Assembly (NCBI GenBank): GCA_041623475.1 | Contig: JBFJWU010000144.1 | Coordinates: 1-7,974 of the forward strand | From: JBFJWU01 sp041623475 [NCBI: bacterium] | Lineage (GTDB): Bacteria > J088 | Direction: 5' to 3' | DNA length: 7,974 nucleotides | Part shown: piece by piece, positions 5,890 through 7,974 of the stretch | How the letters are laid out: each line of letters starts with the position of its first letter | How positions within the stretch are numbered: position 1 is the stretch's first letter | Made by a program: the position numbers and the translations under genes | The notes under the pieces: model-generated | Database searches by the model: none | What the model was told of the DNA's origin: nothing | The model's input: the letters and a program-made list of their open reading frames with translations, nothing else

Positions 5890-6831
5890 TCAGCCAAAAA
5901 TCGCCATTGTCGACCCGATGTAGACCACGTAGATGCAAACCAGTACGCCCCCGCGAATCCGTCCGATGTTCATGCTGCCGCCTGCGATTGGAAGCAGAAG
6001 CAACGGCAGCAGCAGCGCAACCCCGGCGTCCAGCCATTGACCGCCACCTGTAAAGGCCACCGGACTGACGATGGCCGCGCCGCCAAGCACGAAGGTCAGG
6101 TTAAAGAAGTTACTTCCGATCAGGTTGCCGATGCCGATATCCTGCTCGCCACGGGCGACACACAACATCACCGTAACCAGTTCAGGCAGGCTGGTTCCCA
6201 GGGCCACCAACGTCACGCCGATCAATCGATCACTGACGCCCAATGCTGTCGCGATATCGATGGCGCCGGTGACAAACCATTCACCCCCCAGGTATAGCCC
6301 GGCCATTCCAACAACCAACAGGCCTATTTCGGTCATTACTGACTTACCAGTTACTTCCGGTACGTCGGGGTCAACCTCATCAGTGCCGCCAAACATGAAC
6401 AGGGACACGGTGAAGCCGAGGCCAAAACACAGCAGCGCCCCCCCCTCGCCCCTGGATACTGTGCCGTCAAGGAATATCCAGACGACGAATGCGGAAACCA
6501 CCAGCAGCAGCGGAATTTCACGGGTAATCAATCGATTCTGCATCGCCATCGGTGTTACAACCGATGCCAGCCCCAGGATTAACGCGATGTTGCAGATATT
6601 GCTGCCCAGGACATTGCCGATCGCGACGCCCGAACTGCCACCCAACGTCGCTGTAGACGTGACAAAAAACTCGGGCAGACTGGTCCCGTAAGCGACAATC
6701 GTCAGGCCGATCACGACCGGCGAGACGTTAAACCGTTTTGCAATTGCGGCGCCACCGGCGACCAGCCAGTCAGCCCCCAGGTACAGGGCAACTCCCCCGG
6801 CCAGAAAGTATGCAATTGAAAAGACGTCCAA
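5890..6831 (-). CDS. yrbG: Calcium/sodium antiporter of the CaCA family (YrbG-like)
   Basis: This inner-membrane cation exchanger has 313 residues, near the usual 300-350 of bacterial YrbG-type proteins. It shows the internal duplication typical of the CaCA superfamily. The first alpha repeat has GTSLPE (49-54) followed by GSNICNI (76-82). The second has GTSLPE (212-217) followed by GSNFFN (239-244). The glutamates of both repeats, E54 and E217, are the ion-binding positions. The halves are joined by an acidic loop (DEVDPDVPEV, 151-160). About ten hydrophobic segments are visible. The start is TTG at 6831: an in-frame TAG lies at 6852-6850, the only other intervening near-start codon is ATT, and GAGGA sits 6 bases upstream of TTG. 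The resulting N-terminus aligns well with the family. The gene is divergent from the reductase gene and ends at a terminator. Ion specificity (Ca, Na, K) cannot be fixed from sequence. Confidence 0.93.
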   Translation of the reverse strand: MDVFSIAYFLAGGVALYLGADWLVAGGAAIAKRFNVSPVVIGLTIVAYGTSLPEFFVTSTATLGGSSGVAIGNVLGSNICNIALILGLASVVTPMAMQNRLITREIPLLLVVSAFVVWIFLDGTVSRGEGGALLCFGLGFTVSLFMFGGTDEVDPDVPEVTGKSVMTEIGLLVVGMAGLYLGGEWFVTGAIDIATALGVSDRLIGVTLVALGTSLPELVTVMLCVARGEQDIGIGNLIGSNFFNLTFVLGGAAIVSPVAFTGGGQWLDAGVALLLPLLLLPIAGGSMNIGRIRGGVLVCIYVVYIGSTMAIFG

Positions 6832-6837
6832 AACAGG

Positions 6838-6842
6838 TCCTC
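6838..6842 (-). promoter_or_regulatory. Ribosome binding site supporting a TTG start
   Basis: GAGGA on the minus strand is followed by a 6-base spacer and TTG at 6831. With the in-frame stop at 6850-6852, this leaves TTG as the only reasonable initiator for the antiporter. Confidence 0.7.
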
Positions 6843-6922
6843 GCGGAATCTAATGGTCCGCACAGGATAACATTCGCAAACCGGCCTTTTGCTGTCTGGT
6901 TCCTGGCGGGTAAGATATGCCC

Positions 6923-6928
6923 AGGAGG
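6923..6928 (+). promoter_or_regulatory. Ribosome binding site of the acyl-CoA reductase gene
   Basis: AGGAGG lies 5 bases upstream of the ATG at 6934. It is a full consensus match and confirms the start of the plus-strand gene. Confidence 0.75.
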
Positions 6929-6933
6929 GCGAC

Positions 6934-7974
6934 ATGGCAACCACATACTTCGTCACCGGCGGCACGGGATTCATCGGTCGATTCCTGATCAGGGAACTGG
7001 CCGCGAAAGAATGCGATATCTACGTTCTGGTCAGATCCGGGTCGCGCCAGAAATTTGCCAGGCTCGTTGATGCGTGTGACAGCCTCCCGGGCCGGTTGAT
7101 TCCCGTTACTGGTGACATCACACGACGATCTGTCCTGTCAGCAAAGAAAGACCGCGAACTACTCATTCGTTCTGTCGACCAGGTGTTCCACCTGGCGGCG
7201 ATCTACGACATGTCAGTTGACTCAGACACTGCCAGGACCATGAACGTCGACGGAACAGAGCACGTCATCCAACTGGCCAACGACATGAAAAAGTGCACGT
7301 GCCTGCACCACGTCAGTTCGATTGCTGTTGCCGGGGATTTCAAAGGCGTGTTTGACGAAACCATGTTTGACGAGGGGCAGAAACTCAAACATCCATATTT
7401 CGCAACCAAGTTCGAGTCCGAACAACTGGTCAGGACAACGGCGAAAACGCCGTGGCGGATTTATCGACCAGGTGTCGTTGTTGGCAGTTCGCAAACAGGC
7501 GAGATGGACAAGATCGATGGGCCGTATTATTTTTTCAAATTGATTCAGAATATTCGCGGGGTCTTACCACAGTGGATGCCTTTGGTCGGTATCGAAGGTG
7601 GCCCACTGCAAATGGTCCCGGTCGACTACGTCGCCGCAGCCATTGCCCGTATCGCCTCGCAGCCAGGATTGGACGGCAAAGCATTCCATTTGGTTGATCG
7701 CGAGGCCCGGTCAATTGGCGACGTCACAAATGAGTTTTGCAGGGCGGCACACGCGCCGGAATTGGCGATGCGGATCGATTCGCGGATGTTCAATGTCATT
7801 CCGCCGGGAATCAGGATGGTTGCCGGCCAATTACCAATGGTCAGGGACTTTCGCGACACCATCGCCGACAGCATCGGCGTGCCGCCACAGTTGCTCGGCA
7901 GCATGAACCTGCGCGCCACGTTTTCTGATGCAAACACTGCCGCTGCCCTGGACGGCAGTGATATCGAGTGCCCG
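6934..7974 (+). CDS. Fatty acyl-CoA reductase, N-terminal SDR half (C-terminus beyond window)
   Basis: 347 codons are visible and the frame is open at the window edge. The N-terminus is an extended SDR Rossmann domain: YFVTGGTGFIGR (5-16) is the NADP-binding glycine motif, followed by VFHLAAIYDM (84-93), HHVSSI (125-130, catalytic Ser region) and the active-site Y155-x-x-x-K159 (YFATK). Long stretches match what I recall of the alcohol-forming fatty acyl-CoA reductase of Marinobacter (Maqu_2507 type): RIYRPGVVVG, TGEMDKIDGPYYFFKLIQ, ALPQW-like LPQWMPLVGIEGG, VPVDYV, and further on MRIDSRMFNVIPP. Those enzymes are about 660 residues and carry a second SDR domain in the C-terminal half, which would lie outside this window. 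They reduce acyl-CoA (or acyl-ACP) to fatty aldehyde and then alcohol with NADPH, feeding wax-ester synthesis. Some close homologues are annotated only as SDR oxidoreductases, so the exact substrate is inferred. Confidence 0.88.
   Translation, partial: MATTYFVTGGTGFIGRFLIRELAAKECDIYVLVRSGSRQKFARLVDACDSLPGRLIPVTGDITRRSVLSAKKDRELLIRSVDQVFHLAAIYDMSVDSDTARTMNVDGTEHVIQLANDMKKCTCLHHVSSIAVAGDFKGVFDETMFDEGQKLKHPYFATKFESEQLVRTTAKTPWRIYRPGVVVGSSQTGEMDKIDGPYYFFKLIQNIRGVLPQWMPLVGIEGGPLQMVPVDYVAAAIARIASQPGLDGKAFHLVDREARSIGDVTNEFCRAAHAPELAMRIDSRMFNVIPPGIRMVAGQLPMVRDFRDTIADSIGVPPQLLGSMNLRATFSDANTAAALDGSDIECP

Larger units (their letters stand above)
6832..6933. other. Divergent intergenic region between antiporter and reductase genes
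   Basis: These 102 bases must hold control signals for both divergent genes. The ribosome binding sites are clear on both sides. No convincing sigma-70 promoter was found: TTGCTG (6889-6894) with TAAGAT (6911-6916) at a 16-base spacing is only a weak plus-strand candidate, and its predicted start would fall within the Shine-Dalgarno. No strong palindromic operator was seen. Confidence 0.5.

Noticed and set aside
6889-6916. TTGCTG and TAAGAT as promoter of the acyl-CoA reductase
   Set aside because: The -35 match is poor and the predicted transcription start would fall within the Shine-Dalgarno at 6923-6928, so it is not listed as a promoter.

Overview
The window reads as chromosomal DNA of a marine-type gammaproteobacterium, with GC content roughly in the mid-50s by eye. 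This assignment is an inference from gene content: a TRAP transporter with a TatT lipoprotein, a Marinobacter-like fatty acyl-CoA reductase, and an outer-membrane-type lipoprotein. No rRNA, tRNA, insertion sequence or CRISPR array was seen. Coding density is high, and the longest stretch without a gene is about 100 bases.

Right part (about 5890-7974). A minus-strand CaCA-family calcium/sodium antiporter (yrbG-like, TTG start) is divergent from a plus-strand gene that runs off the window. The plus-strand gene matches the N-terminal reductase half of alcohol-forming fatty acyl-CoA reductases. The antiporter gene ends at a probable intrinsic terminator (5856-5882).

Middle (about 4795-5816). A strong extended -10 promoter lies only 9 bases upstream of the start codon of an unusual small protein. 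That protein has a possible SCP2-like core and a lysine-rich, histone-H1-like tail. Its stop overlaps the start of a stand-alone response-regulator receiver protein (ATGA).

Left part (1-4725). All genes are on the minus strand in one apparent operon: a TatT-type TPR lipoprotein, a TRAP substrate-binding protein (DctP/TatP), the small permease DctQ, the large permease DctM, a START-like SRPBCC protein, and a small exported protein cut by the window edge. Genes overlap or are separated by 3 to about 46 bases. The TatT lipoprotein identifies this as a TPR-associated (TPAT) TRAP system. Such systems were described from Treponema pallidum lipoproteins and are proposed to handle hydrophobic ligands.

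Working together: the TRAP proteins should form a secondary importer whose periplasmic receptor is paired with an outer-membrane-anchored TPR lipoprotein. A START-like protein in the same operon, a possible SCP2-like protein upstream and a fatty acyl-CoA reductase nearby suggest, without proof, a lipid or other hydrophobic substrate. The receiver protein with its lysine-tailed partner is the least explained part of the window.
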